Origin: Helicoverpa zea
Lineage: Eukaryota > Arthropoda > Insecta > Lepidoptera > Noctuidae
Assembly: GCF_022581195.2 (NCBI RefSeq)
Contig: NC_061463.1
Location: 11,346,001-11,410,000, forward strand
Direction: 5' to 3'
DNA: 64,000 nucleotides
The notes below the pieces were generated by a model. The model did not search any database. It was given only the letters and a program-made list of their open reading frames with translations, and had not been told where the DNA came from. Positions 48,021-60,800 of the stretch are shown in pieces; position 1 is the first letter of the stretch, and each line of letters opens with the position of its first letter. The position numbers and the translations under genes are program-made.

Positions 48021-51000
48021 ATGGCGGAGGACGAGGATGGTGTTTCGAATAAGAAGTCACCTCAAAATACAAATAACGAAGAACCTTTGCAGGAAAACGA
48101 ACAAAATGCAGCTAAACCAGACTTAGGTATCGAAGAAGCAAAGTACAATAGTAATGAAAATGGTGACGCGACGCTTACGGAGGCGAAAAGTTCTTCTTCC
48201 AGTGAGTTTACGAAGTTGTTTTTTGTCCTAAATATAAAGGCATTCCTCATCGACTGTTCGTTTTTCTTGCAGAGTCTACAGGGGCGACGCGGAAGGATGA
48301 GAACCCGTTTTCGTTTCGGCATTTTCTGAAGCGGGATCTCTCATTGCCGGGTAACTCGACATACGAAAACACTGGCGCCCGTCCGAAAGTGTACGCGAAC
48401 ACCGTACAGCACTCGCCGACCAAGATAGACGTCCACGCGGACCCGCGGCGGGACAAGCTCCGCGCGACCGACTCCCAAGCCAAAGACAAGCCTAGCGACG
48501 GCAGCAGCCATCGCATAAGTGACAACACATCCTCAAGTAGTTCCGTAGAAATACCTTTTAGTGTAGTGGATAACTCTGATTCTAAGCATAACTTTTACAC
48601 GGACAATAATGACGTGCCCTTCTATCACAGACCAAACCTGGCTTCGGAGCCTCTAGGGATGCCGTCATTGCCGGATTTTGTGCAAGACCACATATTAGTG
48701 GAGCAAGCATATTTGAACTTTAACGGGCCAATATCAGTTGATTTGGATAACTTACCGGACTTTACGTTTAATACTAGTTTCAATGCAGGATCTTCTTCGT
48801 CCTTGGGTAGGCGGAATAATAGCAATTATGGTGGTAGGGGTTATAATTATGAAGAATATATGGGAGCTGCGTCTACCTCGAATGAGGCAGGTCAGGCTGG
48901 CAGTGGGATGCCACTGGACCTGCCGGCCGGTGCAGAGGCTGCAGGGCCTGTGCCCCTGGACCTGCCGCCACATTTGAGCCTGGATCTGACTGAATCTGTG
49001 AACCCGGTGGACAGGAGGAATGTGTCTCCTAGAAACACATTTCCATTGGATCTCCCTCCAAATGCTGGTGAGTTGAATAATCTCTACAATAAGCCTAGAT
49101 TAGTCTATAGATATCTCTATGCATAAACATTAGTGTAATTGCATAGTATTGCAGTTGATGATAATTGAATTAGTATCAAGTATGCAGGTGGAAGTATAAA
49201 AGTAGTACTGGTGATTGAGTTGTGTTGCAATCATTTGTTTTGTAGTGTTGGTATGTCATGCAGAAGATTCTCATGCCAGAAATGGTTATAACTTGATTCA
49301 CACATACAAACTAATACTATAGACATATGGAATTTATAAATGTATGTTAGAATGGAGAATAAATTATATAAATAGGTTTAGTTCATAACTGATGGTTAAA
49401 TTCCTAACTTTCTTTGTTAGTAAAGTGACAAACAACATTCGTCATAATAATACAACAATTAGTATGTATGTCATACAGCTATAATTTATTAGTCCTTATT
49501 ATTCACAATGAATTTATAATTTTGTTGTAAGAACCTTCACAATATAACAGTCACTGAATGAGCGGCTATACTGCCTTTTTGGTGTAGTGATTGCAAGGGT
49601 GGCTTCTGAGCAAGCCTGAGTTTGAACCCAGAGTTAGCAAAGGGTTATGTGGTCATCCCATGAGGAACTTTTAAGAGTAGAGTGTCTTTTAAGAGAGAGC
49701 AAAATTATTTATTTTACTATGTTCAATCCCATATTATATAGGGCAAATCCGCTGTCAGAATCTGGAACTAGGTACCTTATCATAAGTTCTAGAACTGATC
49801 ATAAAAAGTACAAAGATCATTAAAAGAAAATAGAAAAAAAGTTATCACGTGATAAGTTGTAGGGTTGATTTATGGGTCAAAAACGTCTTCAAACCATGTT
49901 AATTACGAACATAATGAATTAGAACAATTAACACATTATGCTGTGAATCTATATTCATTAATTGTTTGTTCATTTGTGTAGAACTTGGTTCTTATTTGTT
50001 CGATGCTCACCAATAAATTACCATAGCTAGTAGCTTTGTAATACTGTCACGTGAATTCAGATTCGATTTTGCTAATCAAAGCGTGATATAATATATGTGA
50101 CGTATAATATGCACCTTGAAAGGCTTGTGGCTAAGTGACAGCTGAACGGGTCCATTGATCAAAGGTTGCGCTTTGCGTGGTCGTGATCTGTGAATGGGTT
50201 GTCGTGACAGTCGTAAACTGTCCACTACTGCACTGATGCCTCCCCAAGCTGAGGAGAATTGCCCATACTTTCATTATGCTGCCCATATATAAATTTTGAT
50301 GAAATACTTATTTTCCTAGGCATGTGTGTTGGTGAGCGTGTATGGATAGGTACTGGCCGATCAATGTTTCGGTTCTTAGTTGGAAGCTAGGTCTTGCAAC
50401 TATATTTTATAATATTCAGTTGCTCACAAAATTGGGTTGCGCCGATGTTTAGCCAAAGATCAATGTAGACATCTGAGTTTTTGCTCTTTACTCAACTTTT
50501 TCTATGAAAACAGTTTTACTCTGTAAGTAACATATGGTATCGATTTCATTGCCACAACATAGGGGACTCGGCTGAAACTCGACAAACATACAGTGACGTC
50601 ATACGAACTGACACAGGATAGACGCATCGTTAAGTTTCAATTAACTATTACAACTCCCCTACTTTTAGATATAGGTAATAGCTATGTCTATGGTAACTGA
50701 AAACAGATGTTCTCAAATATTTAAAAATGTCTCAGAAAACTTCATGTCTGAGAAGAACACGAATGAAAATGTATAAATAAATAACGTAATTTCGTTATAT
50801 ATGTATTTATATGCTTGCGTTTAAAAACATATAATTTTATATGATTCGTTATTTTGCTATGGCAGCCTTTCTCGATAAAAATATAACACTTAGTATTTTG
50901 CTATGGCAGCCTTTCTCGATAAAAATATAGCACTTAGTATTTTGCTATGACAGCCTTTCTCGATAAAAATATAGCACTTAGTATTTTGCTATAGCAGCCT

Positions 51001-54000
51001 TTCTCGATAAAAATATAGCACTTAGTATTTTGCTATGGCAGCCTTTCTCGATAAAAAATATAACACTTAGTATTTTGCTATAGCAGCCTTTCTCGATAAA
51101 AAATATAACACTTGGTATTTTTCAAGTTGGACCAGTAGCTTAGCGCGTTCAAGCAAACAATCACACTTTTCAGCTTCTTAACTCATATTAGTATTGCTTC
51201 GTTGGTCTAATTGTAGCACGCACGACTGATGCACGAGGTCACATCCCTTTGAGGCCTAATCTTACTCTTGCTCTTTATATGAAAACAGTTTCCGTAGCCG
51301 AAAACGGTCTTAGAAGCCAATATTATTATTAGTTAGTGTAGATAGGCATGCTAGGTAAAACTTCAAGAAGTATAGTAAAGGACCCTGCAACAATATACAT
51401 TATGTAGCTGTAAAATCTAACTCAAGTACTGCACCTTCCAGGGGCGGAGTCGATGTGTCTGCCGGACTTCCTGCCGGTGCACCCGGGCCGCACCTCGCCG
51501 GAGCCCGAGCATCAAGACGAGCAGATGCAACAGATACTCGCCGAGTTGGAACGCACCAGGTAGGTCACGTCACTATAAGTAAGCCTGCCTCATAAAGAAC
51601 AAAATGACGAGCAGAGATGCCATAACGGAAATCTTAACGAGCGCTCCAAAAATATGTGTGGTGTGCGAGGAACGTTACAATCCCCGCCTTTATACGCTTT
51701 TTTTGGTACCCATTTTTTGTAATACCAAAAATCGTTGACAGTCTCATGATCATTTCGTTAATTCACTTGTAACTGGTCGTTTTGATCATGCCCATCGTAT
51801 GTATTTGACCTAGAAGAAGGCGTTTAGGCGCCTACCAGAGTTTATACCTCTGGCAGTGTCGTGCCTGCATAACAGCTCGCGTGCCTCGGGTGTGATAGAA
51901 TTGAGCAAGTCACTGGCCGTTAAGAAGATATGGCCAGTGTGCATAGAAAGAAAAAGCAAGAAAAATAATTTATTTTGCGCACATACACACGATAGGTACT
52001 TACATAATTAAACAACAATAAAAAAATATGCATTGGAAGGTGAAAGCAAACATCTGATAAAAGTACAAATACATTATATCAGTATACTTAGTTTCGTATA
52101 GCTGTATTATTAATAACTGTATTTATTGCGGTGAATTGGCATTACGTTACGATATTTCTAATTAATTTTATCAGTTTTATTAGATTCATTAGAAAGCTTT
52201 TAATGATACGTAACTGTTGTTTAATACGTGCAACGGATTTCCAATACTTCAAACAAATTCACGAGATTGCATTTAACCAATACATATCATGTATTGGTAC
52301 TATATTCCGCACGCGGTTTCCCCACCTGTGTCCTAAAGAAACTGCTTGCCACACCCGGAAGGGGGTTTGATTTGAAATATTTAGAAAAAATATTAAAAAT
52401 ATTTTGAAATTTTTAGATTCCACTCCATTTTTTGTTTCTTAGGGTGTCCATCGGCACTGCGGAGCTCAAGCCTACTCTCATAGACACAAGGCATTCCCTG
52501 TTCAAAGGCCTTAAATAATTTAACCTTTGACACTCACAAATGACATGATTTTCTGATGATGGGTTTGAGGATTATTTTTCTTAAACTAGGCAGAAAATCT
52601 GTCTGTATCTATTGAATTTTCCTTCTACAATCTCACTTTACCGCTACCATATTACTACAGACAGCAAACAAATTGCACCTCGAATACAGTCGTCCACACT
52701 GTATGAATAATTCCGTGCATGTGTCCAATGATTCCTGTCATGGACTCGTCATTTCCCGTCGTGCTGAGATTGTTAATTTGTCTTGTTTTATTTGCACACC
52801 TGTGTAATATTAGAAAACAGGTGAATAAATTGTGCAAGTCAAAGACCCTTTAGTGTGGTAGTTAGATACGAGCGACATCAAATTGAAAGAATATTTTTTA
52901 TTGAATATACGGCTTTTTAATCCGAGGTGGTCTTATATCTTTTATTTGTTTTAACGTCACCTTTTTAACGACGTACATATTGGCAAATGTCTCTTTTCCT
53001 AATTGTACACAGTCGTGTGCGAAAAGAGATGGTTACAAACCCCTTCTCAAAAAAACAACAACTTTTATGCATTTCAGATGTGAGTTATTCACGGAGCGTT
53101 CCCGCCGGTCCCGCCTAGAAGAGGAACTAACGTCATCGCGCGCGGCCGCCGCGGCGCTCCGCGCGGACCTGTCGGCCGCCCGCGCGGCTGTGTCCTCCGC
53201 GCGGAGGAGCGACCGCGAGTTCGCGGGGCAGATGGACGTGGCCGCTGATAGGGTTGAAAATAGCCTGGCTGATGCTAAGGTTAGTTAAATGCATATTTGT
53301 GCAATATTATAGAGCTACATATCTTATTCACAATTTGTTCAAGAATAAAAATTTCGCATAGTTAATCTCAATTTTATCAAAAGAAAATGAACTAACAAAT
53401 CTTAATTATATTTTTCAGACCCGAGCAGCGGAGGCAGAATCAACGATAGCTAAACTGAAAAATCAAATTAAAAAATTAAAGGTGAGAAATACAATCCTGC
53501 TATTGTCCTATTTTATTTCTAATTTACAGATTTATGTTTTAAATTTATGGAATTTTCTTAAATATTGCACGATATTTGGTGGTAATACTGTAATGTGTTG
53601 ACGTTTTGTTTAATTACATTTGTGTCTATGTGCAGGAGGAGTTATCGGCGTCGCAGGAGCAGGTGCGGGCGCTGCGCGGCGTGCAGGGCGCGGCGGCGGC
53701 CGGCCTGCGCCGCGCCACTGTCGTCGCCGAGTCCTCGCTCAGGTACACACACCATACCACCCGACTAGCAGCTCTGTTCGAGCTCTCTGTATGGATAGAA
53801 ATTAGTCAATTATAAGAATAAGGAGTAGAAGCAATATTTTTTAAAAATAAATAAAGGCAATTTGAAAAATGAGCACTGCAGTCACTGCGCAACGCTCGGC
53901 CGCCGGCCTCACGTGCAGCAGGCGCCAACAGACGCATTCTTGCGTCCCGGGAAACCCGGGCAACTCAATACACCTTGGTTAGAGTGCCTGCCGTCAGACT

Positions 54001-54178
54001 TAATGGCTTCTGACTACCTAACAACTGCCAAGAACGTTCAATGACAGCCGAAGATGATTATGTACATTGTACATACTGTTATTATTTTCTTATAAACTTT
54101 AATTTCTTGCATTCCAGAGAGCTTCTATCAGGACTGGAGCAGTTGAAGACTTTAAGCACGAACCTGGACCCGACATGA
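48021..54178 (+). CDS. ENTR1: ENTR1 (SDCCAG3)-like endosome-associated trafficking regulator
   Basis: Seven exons, 48021-48201, 48273-49067, 51442-51559, 53078-53279, 53419-53481, 53636-53742 and 54118-54178, give 508 residues. The strongest family mark is NPFSFRHFLKRD at 71-82 (human ENTR1 has NPFSFREFL). The middle is low-complexity, Ser/Asn-rich and probably disordered. It includes three PLDLP motifs at about 274-278, 288-292 and 318-322. From about 345 onward the protein is a coiled coil (QQILAELERTR…, RLEEELTSSRAAAAALRADL, STIAKLKNQIKKLK) and ends LLSGLEQLKTLSTNLDPT. Human ENTR1 acts on endosomes in receptor recycling and in cilium and cytokinesis trafficking; the same is inferred here. 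Coiled-coil exons are strongly GC-rich compared with their introns. Confidence 0.85.
49572..49640 (+). repeat. Possible tRNA-derived SINE head
   Basis: GGTGTAGTGATTGCAAGGG resembles an A box. GAGTTTGAACCCAGAG, about 32 bp later, resembles a B box. The spacing suits an RNA polymerase III promoter of a tRNA-like SINE. No acceptor stem or anticodon arm is convincing. Confidence 0.4.
50850..51118. repeat. Minisatellite, six copies of a 44-45 bp unit
   Basis: The unit begins TATTTTGCTATGGCAGCC and contains TTTCTCGATAAAAATATA and CACTTAG. Six head-to-tail copies differ at a few positions (GCTATGGC/GCTATGAC/GCTATAGC; four or five A before TATA). Non-coding, in ENTR1 intron 2. Likely length-polymorphic. 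Confidence 0.93.
51560..53077. other. ENTR1 intron 3
   Basis: AT-rich intron of 1.5 kb. No repeat or gene recognised. Confidence 0.45.
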
Positions 54179-54514
54179 TGATGAACGTCCTCCACTCGCC
54201 CCCGGTAACGCGCGGACTTACACGGACAGACAAACGGAATACTATATTACTTTATATAATATATTCAGTATAGAAAGGGCAACAAAAAATATATACATAC
54301 AAAAAAAAGGGCGGTTAAAGGAACTCAGAAACCGGCATAATTATTTTTATTATCCCTTAAATAATGGACATAATTTTCTATGGTTGTGTCATGTTTTGTG
54401 ATTAATTATAAAGCGATATTTTGGCAGTAGGTAAATAACTGTTTCTTCCTGCTATAATACCGCCGTTCACTTGAAAATGTCCCATACAAAATCACCATCT
54501 GCCTAATCTTTTAT

Positions 54515-54640
54515 CAACTTTGTCGGGGTCGGTTTCCAGTCTTGCCGGATGCAGCTGAGTACCAATGATTTACAAGGAGCAACTGACTTTTACCTGGATG
54601 CCCCTTTGTGAGACTGGGTATAAGGTTTTAAGGCTTCCAT
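54515..54640 (+). repeat. Lepidopteran interspersed repeat (GTCGGTTTCCAGTC core)
   Basis: Contains GTCGGGGTCGGTTTCCAGTC, then GCCGGATGCAGCTGAGTACC and TTTACAAGGAGCAACTG. This is the familiar moth repeat whose consensus has GTTGGGGTCGGCTTCCAGTC. Another copy is at 63150-63225, and a decayed one is near 58720-58765. Class unknown. Confidence 0.7.
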
Positions 54641-56573
54641 ACACGTTTTTTTACGACCGCCAAAGATGTTTGTTTTTATGTTGTATAAAATGTCATCAAC
54701 AATTTTATTGCACTTAACTCAAAATAACGAAAAATCTCATAAAAAATAAGTGAAATAGTAGTCCATTTGTTAAATCTGTTAGTTAGTTTCACGTTATATT
54801 CCGATTCGAGTATTTTTTTTTAATAAGTTCTATATAAGAAATATCAGTTCTATAAGTGATGAGAAAAATTGTTGGTTGTATTAATAATTAAATTGGAGGG
54901 GAAACTTTGGGCTTCCGCGTCTCTTAAATATTGCTCAGTAACAAGATAATTGGGTAATCGCTTATCGAACAATGTAGACTTACGATTTATTTATTCTTTT
55001 TTAAATACCAAAATATTGATATCCTATTCTGCTGGTTAGAAGGACGACTTTTCAGTAGTGAGATTTTTTTTTAAATAAATGTTAATTATTTGACATTTTG
55101 TTACTCCAGTCGGAATATAACATGACTGCAAAAGATATTGAAATACAATCATCGAAGTTAAACTGTGTATAGTATTATACATCTTCCATTTTTTCCGTAT
55201 GTTGTTCCGTACTGATTGCTTGTTCACTACAATTGGTATTGTCACTTCCGTATTTTTAAGTTCTTCTCACATACATAGAATATCTATCCTATACTTATAA
55301 TATGATACAGCTGAAGGGTTTGTTTGCTTGAACGCGCGAATCTTTCACTGTCTGAAAGGCCTTTTGTCGAGGAAGGACTCTTTTATCCGAATGCGCAGAG
55401 GAGTTAACTAATTAAACTGCTGGCGGGTTCGATATACAATTTGATGGTAATCTGAGGTAATGAGACGTTTCCAAACAGGCAATTTACTGTCATATATTTT
55501 TGGTAATGTGGTTAAATGCATCAGTAAGACAGAGGCAGAAATAATTGTACCTTAGTATAGTGCTAAATAACGTCTGTTTACTTCGTCCTCAGATGTACAT
55601 ATAAAGATATACGTAAATTCTTGACTTACAGTCCTCTTCCTTAGTTGACTTCCATTCTATGTTGTAATAAATTCAGTTTTAGTGTTCCATTCGAAAGTGA
55701 ATGACAATGTTTATTATTTATACCTTAGTATGTACGAATTTGATGTGATAGCCAAATTCTGTACAGTTATAATTTCTGGTGTGTTGTGATCATACCATGA
55801 AATAGGGAAAATGGGAATTCTTATTGTTTACTATTTCTCGGCGTTTTACATGTTACGGTGTTAATCTTGGTTTGTGGTTATATTCGTTTAAAGAAATCCT
55901 GACATTTTTCTAAAAGATATTCACTAGATATAGGTGAAATACGTAAATATTGTTTGGTCAAAAAAAACTTACAGCACATTATAATTTCGTAAATTTTGAT
56001 TAGGAACCACATGTTATGTGGTTAGTATAATAATAAATAAATGAGGTCTGATGTATTCTAAGGTTATGGATCGAATACACAAATGTTACTTCATCTTAAG
56101 TTGTTATTTAAATCCTTTTTTTCGTTCAACAAATTAAAATTAAGGGACATTTGAAAATTCGGGAATTTGAAGTACCAAAAGCGCTTTTGTGAAGGCACTT
56201 TACCAAACATGTTATAAGCAAATCTGGCGAGTGATAGGAAACCATATTATTTAGATTATGTATTATTTAAATTATATATTAAGTACCTACTATTATTATT
56301 TATGAAATCTCAACTTTCATTTTGTTGTAGGTGATTCTTACTGTTTTCTTTGGATTACTGTTTATCTTAGATCAGCCTTGATTTCATGCCACTTAAAATG
56401 TAAAATATGAAAATAAAATTAAATGAGTAGATTTTGCCTCCGACAATTGAACGAAGTATATGAATAATCTTCTAAGGAGTCGATACCGATGTTTATAAAT
56501 TTCCAAATATGTACATTATTTTGCTATAAATAAAATAATGTAATCTAATTCGAATACTTGATATCTTACGGTG

Positions 56574-56702
56574 AGTTGCACTAATTAACTATAACGATAA
56601 CCGAACCATTTTCAGTAGTCAAATCGCCGAATTGACCAATGGGCGGCAAGTATACGGCTGACTATGGTTTGGTTATCGTTATAGTTGAATGGTTCAACTT
56701 TG
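56574..56702. mobile_element. Foldback MITE
   Basis: Arms GTTGCACTAATTAACTATAA / AACTATAACGATAACCGAACC on the left and GGTTTGGTTATCGTTATAGT…GGTTCAAC on the right, around a loop of about 55 bp. Imperfect arms, no clear target duplication. Confidence 0.7.
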
Positions 56703-57808
56703 ACTTAGTATGTTAACGAAATCTTTGCTTAAATTGTAAATACGAACAAATACATATATTTTTGTGTGCCATTGAGGCTGTATTCATTTACTTAGTGGGC
56801 ATTGCTTGATATCAGTATGAATTTCTTCCTGCCATCATCAAATGACTTCATATCTTTATTCTAGATATTATGTGTTTCGTGTAAAGTCCGATACTCTCTA
56901 AAACTAAATATTAAAAACTAATTTGTGCTTGTTCAACAAATGTTATTGTACATTAAACTGTGATTCATTATTTTATTATGCGTTTTATTGTTATGCTTCA
57001 AAAGGTAACGCCCATTTTTTGGTACCCATTGAAGAAATGCGCTCCCCTTGCTTCAACAAAGATAAGTCTAAATAACCATTTGCTCGGCTAGTTTGTGCCA
57101 GCATAATGATACATGCGAATCGTTAGACTAAAACCAATTTTTTTTTTCAAACATGATTTATTATGGAACAAGGAATGTATGTGTGTTGTATAAATTATAT
57201 TAATACTTTCTTAATCGCTAAGAGCAGGATTTTTATTTCTAACATAATTTTGCTAATTTATTATTTAATTACAAATAATATCTTTGTGAGTTTTGCACTT
57301 TTATTGCACATTCAGATCAACAATACAAGTATTATGTTATTTATATATTTAATTACAATTCGGAAGAATATGTACACAGTATTTATAAGGCCAGACTACA
57401 CAAACATTTCGCTAGCGAAATGTTAACCAGCTGTGAAATTCACTGGGTACCATTTAAAAAATCTTATATTGTAACACGTACAAAAAAAAAACAGTAAAGT
57501 TTTTATTACAATCTGCATATTTGTTCAAAATTCGATTTAATTTACCACATCATCTATGTAAATAGTGTTCTGAATTCATATTTATAATGTACTGTTATGT
57601 TTTGTGACTGGTTAATAGAATTAAGCTGTATTTTGCAGTTGCCTTCAGAAATTATGATGTTGCATAAACGTGATATACATTTTAATCTAAATTGATGACA
57701 AAAATCAACAATAAAATACATTAACACAGTTTTCGTCCCACACTTCTCCGAATTACAACAAAAAGTGACGTAAAGCTGTTTCAACCGTCCCTCGTATCTT
57801 CGGTCTTC

Positions 57809-60800
57809 CTACCCATGTATAGTGTTGTACAAATGGTCCCAATGTGCGGGACACTGCAGGAAGTACTTCTTGGTTGCGCTGCAGAACCGACTCTTGTATT
57901 GTTCGGGAGACACCACGGTGGGCTGGCCTGAACCGAGGTTCTTTTTCACTAAGTGTTCCAGCTTCTTGTCCCAGGTAAATGTTCTGATGTAATCTGTGTG
58001 AGAGGTAGAATTTTAGTTCGAAATATATTTTTAAAGTAGATTAAATATAAATAAATCTATTAAATACAAAAATAAAGAAAGAACTAAGCATATTAGAAGA
58101 AAATTCGGAAAAAAATATTCACATTTCATCGCTTCTTATGTTTGTCACGTTTTGCTCGGTATATTGCTTAGTCGGTATTTTTGACGGTATACAAAAAATA
58201 CCGGAGAGGTGAATAATGCAATAGGGAAATCTCAAATTAATGTGCTCATGATTATCAAATCAACGGTTTTTACTCTGCCTTGAACATTTCCAGCTGCCTC
58301 CATAATCCTGAACATATTATTGCCAATGACTGAAATATAGTTAAAAAATGTATACTGACCAATAATGCCAAGCACGAGCGTGTTCCCGTCGACGCCGAGC
58401 AGTAACGAGTAGTCCATGACAGTGTGCGAGGTGAGGAAGTGTGTGTCTCGCTCGACGGCCGCGAACAGTACGCTCGCTGTGTGAGACTGGATGTACAGGG
58501 GACTCTCCCAACGTACTAGAAAAGAAGAATTAAGAAATATTTATATTAACAGTGGGAGAGGTAAGTCATCAACTGTCTGTCTGTCTAGTCGTATCCCAAC
58601 TGTGTAGTCGTCTTATTGCTGGAATAAGCACTAGCTACACTTATCTGTGTTGATTTTAGTGAGCAAAATTCTAACATACTAGTTTCCCACACAGTGGATG
58701 TGTGTGAGTACATATGCCTAGCCTTTTTTAAACTATGCCGAAGTCGGCTTCCAGATCAACGGAATTATGTTAAGTAAATTTTTTTCGCTTTTGACTCACT
58801 TATAATCCTTTCGAGTAGAAAGAAGGGTATTTCCAAAGAGTCTCTATCTTAGTGATGGGGTTATTTGGTTTTAGTATATGCTTTTACTCACGAGTAGAAC
58901 CACATGCTTATGAAAAAGATCCAGTAGTTTATATCAGTAAGTTGGTCAGAAGCGAAAAAGTCTAATTACCAGATTTACAAAAGGTTTCGAGACCTGACCT
59001 GATGGAATAGGTCTTATATTCCAAAGTAAAAGCTACTTACAATTAAGCAGGTTCTCGTCCATGAGCACGGCGTTGGCGGCGTGCGGCGCGAGCGGCGCGA
59101 GGCGGTGGCGCGACGAGCCCTTGAGGTCGAAGCGCGTGGCGGCGCCGCCGCAGCCGTACCACACGTTCTCCATCACTAGCACGCCGTTACCGGCCCCGCC
59201 CACGCTGTATACGCCGAGGATGCGGGCTGGGGAAAACAGATTAAAGCTATGAATATTGGATTAAAGTTATTTTTATTTTATAAGTGACTTTGATTTAAAA
59301 GTTCTCAACAAATTATTACAAATTGTGATAATGTAAAACCTAAAATGAAATAAATAGATAAATTATACCAGAATGACACGGCAAATTTTCTATTGTACAC
59401 ATCACATTTCGTGTGGTCAAAATCTGTCTAGTATAAAAGCACGTATTCGAGCGTCATTTTCTACCGGGATCGAACCGGTTATTGTGTATACTCCTAGTTT
59501 ATCATTCAAAGTTCAATTTTCAAAGTTAACAGTTGTTTTACAAAGAATCTATATTTTTGCTGTCGATGAAAATGGCACAAATTATTAAATCATCTTGACT
59601 TACCCAATAAGCTAGGCAATTTATTCTGACGGCAGTTGTTAACGTATCCGAAGTAGTGCGGCGCGAAATCCAAGAACTGTTGCCATTCCGGCTTCGTCAT
59701 CTCTTTCAGCACGTATCTATCGTCTGAACAATTTACATAAATTATTAAAAATTTGATATATTAGTATGACAAATATATGTTTTTAATGAACATGTAAAAC
59801 AACTTATATAGAAATAATTTTATGTGAAATATAGAGGTAATTACCATCTTCATGAGAAAAAACGAGACGGGTAGGAGTATAAAATAAATAATTCATAGGA
59901 AATATCCACCTTCGCAAATAAGGGCAATCCTACACATTTTGTTAGACTGATCAGTTTTTGGAAAAAAGGCTTGTAACAACGGTATTTTAAACCCACATAA
60001 TGCATCATGTTTACAGATTCCGAAATAATGTTCATAGTATTATTTATATATTACTAGCTTCCGCCAGCGGCTTCGCCCGCGTGGTGTGTTGATAAAAAGT
60101 AGTAGTAGTAGAGTAGTAAAGATAAATAGTACGCCATCTATCGAGCTATCGGGAAGCTCGCGATTGAACAATGAGCTACAGGTTAAAGCGGGAGATATCA
60201 TTGCACTTCTTACGTATCTTAAAAAAAACAACGTCACCACGTTTTAAAAAGCTATCATTCCACTTCTTACGTATTTTAAAAACACATCGTTACCACGTTT
60301 TAAAAACACCCAGCGCCATCTATCGCATACCTCAAGAACTAAATAACTTAACTAATACTTTTACCAATTAGTAATTCGTTGAATTATAGTTATTTCAGGA
60401 TAAGTAGATGTAAAAAAAACAGTTAAGACGATAAAACAAATTGTACGTCATCCCTCGGGAATTCCTCATTTTGGAGGATTCATTATCGTATCATTTAGCT
60501 TCTAAATTTATATGTTCATATTCGTTTGCAATATATAAGTAGATGTAAAAAAAAACAGTTTAGACGATTAAACAAATTGTACATCATCCCTCGGGAATTC
60601 CTCATTTTCGGGGATTCATTATCGTATCATTTAGCTTCTTTTACATGTTTATATTCGTTTGCAATATATTACCTTGTTTTAAACGACACACAGCGCCATC
60701 TACAATCCATCCATCAAGCAAACAATATTTTTGTTTTCCCTCGGGAATATCTATTTTTTCGGGATAAAAAGTACCCTATTATTTAATCCGGACTTCTGAC

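Larger units (their letters stand above)
49068..51441. other. ENTR1 intron 2
   Basis: A 2.4-kb AT-rich intron. It contains a possible tRNA-derived SINE (49572-49640) and a minisatellite (50850-51118). No coding sequence recognised. Confidence 0.5.
54179..57808. other. Convergent intergenic region between ENTR1 and PIKfyve
   Basis: Holds the 3' ends of both genes, a moth-type repeat at 54515-54640 and a foldback MITE at 56574-56702. The rest is AT-rich and unremarkable. Confidence 0.5.

Noticed and set aside
50850..51118. CRISPR-like array
   Set aside because: The units are contiguous 44-45 bp repeats with no spacers, in a eukaryotic intron.
59440..59490. tRNA gene on the minus strand (GGTTCGATCCCGG looks like a B box)
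   Set aside because: No A box at the right distance, no acceptor stem and no anticodon arm could be drawn.
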